Source of the DNA: CAYXZQ01 sp964469935
GTDB taxonomy: Archaea; Nanobdellota; Nanobdellia; Woesearchaeales; DSVV01
Length of the DNA stretch: 30,064 nt
NCBI GenBank assembly: GCA_964469935.1
Contig: CAYXZQ010000021.1
Span: 1-30,064 of the forward strand
Direction: 5' to 3'
Part shown: positions 29,241-30,064 of the stretch, piece after piece
How positions within the stretch are numbered: the stretch's first letter is position 1
Layout: each line of letters opens with the position of its first letter
Notes under the pieces: generated by a model
Databases searched by the model: none
The model's input: only the letters and a program-made list of their open reading frames with translations
What the model was told of the DNA's origin: nothing
Made by a program: the position numbers and the translations under genes

Positions 29241-29830
29241 CACTGCCTCACAATCCTGCTTGCATAGGGCACAAAATCATTGACCCATATGCTGACAGGC
29301 TTTGCAGGGAACATGTCTTTTCCAAGGGCCCTGTTGGCCACCTCTGCGATGGCATAGCTCATCAGGTCGCATGAATAATCTGTCACTCCCTGCAGGTCGA
29401 TCTTCCTGTCCTGGATTATAGCAGGGAAGTAGTTTCTCCATTGTCCGACATCTCCTTTCTGAAGAGCCATATGCTTCGCCTCTTCAATGGCAGAATAAAC
29501 GCCTTCCTTCCTGTAGATCGCCCGCTGGATCTCCTTGTTTGACGGTATGGCTAGCTCCTTCCCTTTCACCTTGGTGATTATCATCAGCCTGTTCTCGTCA
29601 GGAGTGCAGAGGAAATCAGTCACCACAGGCATGCCCCTGTATGCGACAATCTCAGCCTTGCCGTCGATATTGAGGATGTTCCTCTCATTGCAGTAGTCTA
29701 TCTGCGCCTTGACAATCTTCGGGAACATGTCCTGTGTCCAGAGGCCGTAGCCTTCACCAGAAAGGCCGCTGAACTCTTTTTCCTCTTCCTTTGTTATTAT
29801 AATAATCTGTATTATTTTAAAAATTTCCAA
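29240..29830 (-). CDS. PurB-linked protein of uncertain function
   Basis: The 196-residue product is translationally coupled to purB (TGATG overlap), so a purine-related role is likely. It lacks the N-terminal half expected of SAICAR synthase. The only resemblance I see to PurC is DFLCTPDENR (about residues 73-82), which recalls the DE..TPDSSR segment of that enzyme. Other features are GEGYGLWTQDMFPKIVK, VYSAIEEAKHMALQKGD and a conserved-looking C-terminus, PVSIWVNDFVPYASRIVRQ. No membrane segment is present apart from a hydrophobic stretch in residues 4-13 (FKIIQIIIIT), which may be a core strand or may mean the true start is internal. Function stays open. Confidence 0.75.
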   Translation of the reverse strand: MEIFKIIQIIIITKEEEKEFSGLSGEGYGLWTQDMFPKIVKAQIDYCNERNILNIDGKAEIVAYRGMPVVTDFLCTPDENRLMIITKVKGKELAIPSNKEIQRAIYRKEGVYSAIEEAKHMALQKGDVGQWRNYFPAIIQDRKIDLQGVTDYSCDLMSYAIAEVANRALGKDMFPAKPVSIWVNDFVPYASRIVRQ

Positions 29831-29840
29831 GAATTAACGA

Positions 29841-29870
29841 AAATTATTTAATTACGGAATTTTAAATAAT
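29841..29870. promoter_or_regulatory. Overlapping divergent promoters, A/T-rich
   Basis: AATTATTTAATTA (about 29842-29854) would drive the plus-strand gene from about 29874. AATTTTAAATAAT (about 29858-29870) read on the minus strand would start the purB-linked gene near 29838. The two units overlap within 50 bases. Confidence 0.4.
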
Positions 29871-29878
29871 AAATAAGA

Positions 29879-30064
29879 ATGAGTGTCTCGTTAGATCTTG
29901 AAGCAGTTTTGAATAATCTAGTAAGTGAGCTAGGCTCAAGGTTATATTTTGTATTAATCACTTCTGAGAATGGTGCGGTGATGAAATCTTATATTAACGA
30001 GGAGGAATTCAACAAATCTGCGATTAGTCTAAATATTGCACAATTATACGAGACCGCTGAAGAG
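29879..30064 (+). CDS. Roadblock/LC7-like protein, 3' end outside window
   Basis: The frame opens with ATG at 29879 and is still open at the last base, giving 62 visible residues. The sequence (LDLEAVLNNLVSELGSRLYF, then VLITSENGAVMKSYINEEEF) has the helix, strand, turn with NGA, strand and helix pattern of Roadblock/LC7 (MglB-type) domains, which regulate small Ras-like GTPases. The match is by pattern only. Codon use is clearly more A/T-rich than in the other genes here (many TTA, AAT, ATT). The promoter region is shared with the divergent purB-linked gene. Confidence 0.6.
   Translation, partial: MSVSLDLEAVLNNLVSELGSRLYFVLITSENGAVMKSYINEEEFNKSAISLNIAQLYETAEE

Overview
The window reads as chromosomal DNA of an archaeon. 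The strongest sign is its promoters. Many transcription units are preceded by an A/T-only TATA box centred about 25-33 bases before the first usable ATG, so several genes look leaderless. Genes inside operons instead carry GGTGAT-type ribosome binding sites or ATGA/TGATG stop-start overlaps. A solitary 5S rRNA gene and an NFACT (Rqc2/RqcH) family protein fit an archaeon, as does a surface-glycan locus using dolichol-phosphate-sugar enzymes and UDP-sulfoquinovose synthase. The lineage cannot be fixed from the sequence. An uncultivated lineage (for example DPANN) is a guess, prompted by several orphan proteins, a short NFACT protein and bacterial-type PurH.

Bases 1-16800 form a glycan assembly locus. 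It opens with the end of a radical SAM/SPASM gene. A minus-strand operon follows: GT2 with membrane tail, AsnB-like amidotransferase, GT39-type membrane transferase. Upstream of it are a DUF2304 membrane protein, a DPM1-like GT2, a SAM methyltransferase and a Gfo/Idh/MocA oxidoreductase. Divergent from these is a plus-strand operon: CapD-type UDP-HexNAc 4,6-dehydratase, UDP-sulfoquinovose synthase, GalE-like epimerase, second GT39-type enzyme. A minus-strand operon converges on it: UDP-glucose dehydrogenase, UDP-glucuronate 4-epimerase, UPF0104/flippase-like protein. Together these predict an acidic glycan built from uronic acid, sulfoquinovose and deoxy-amino sugar, possibly amidated and methylated.

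Bases 16870-18378 hold the 5S rRNA gene and two divergent orphan genes. The 272-base spacer between the orphans contains four TGAGA half-sites arranged as two inverted repeats. Bases 18379-22940 hold a PfkB sugar/nucleoside kinase, an alkaline-phosphatase-superfamily enzyme, a possible 59-codon gene, an EamA transporter and a sensorless hybrid histidine kinase.

Bases 22958-29830 are mostly one-carbon and purine metabolism. They include an NFACT protein lacking its C-terminal NFACT-R domain, FolD, 5-formyl-THF cyclo-ligase, PurH, an orphan with a duplicated domain that overlaps purH tail-to-tail, an atypical adenylosuccinate lyase and a linked protein of uncertain function. FolD and the cyclo-ligase act in the folate pool that supplies PurH with 10-formyl-THF. 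A partial, AT-rich gene resembling Roadblock/LC7 proteins runs off the right edge.

Genes tile almost the whole window. The only stretches without a protein gene that approach 300 bases are 16793-17053, which holds the 5S gene, and 17648-17919, which holds the inverted repeats. I found no tRNA, CRISPR array, transposase or integrase.
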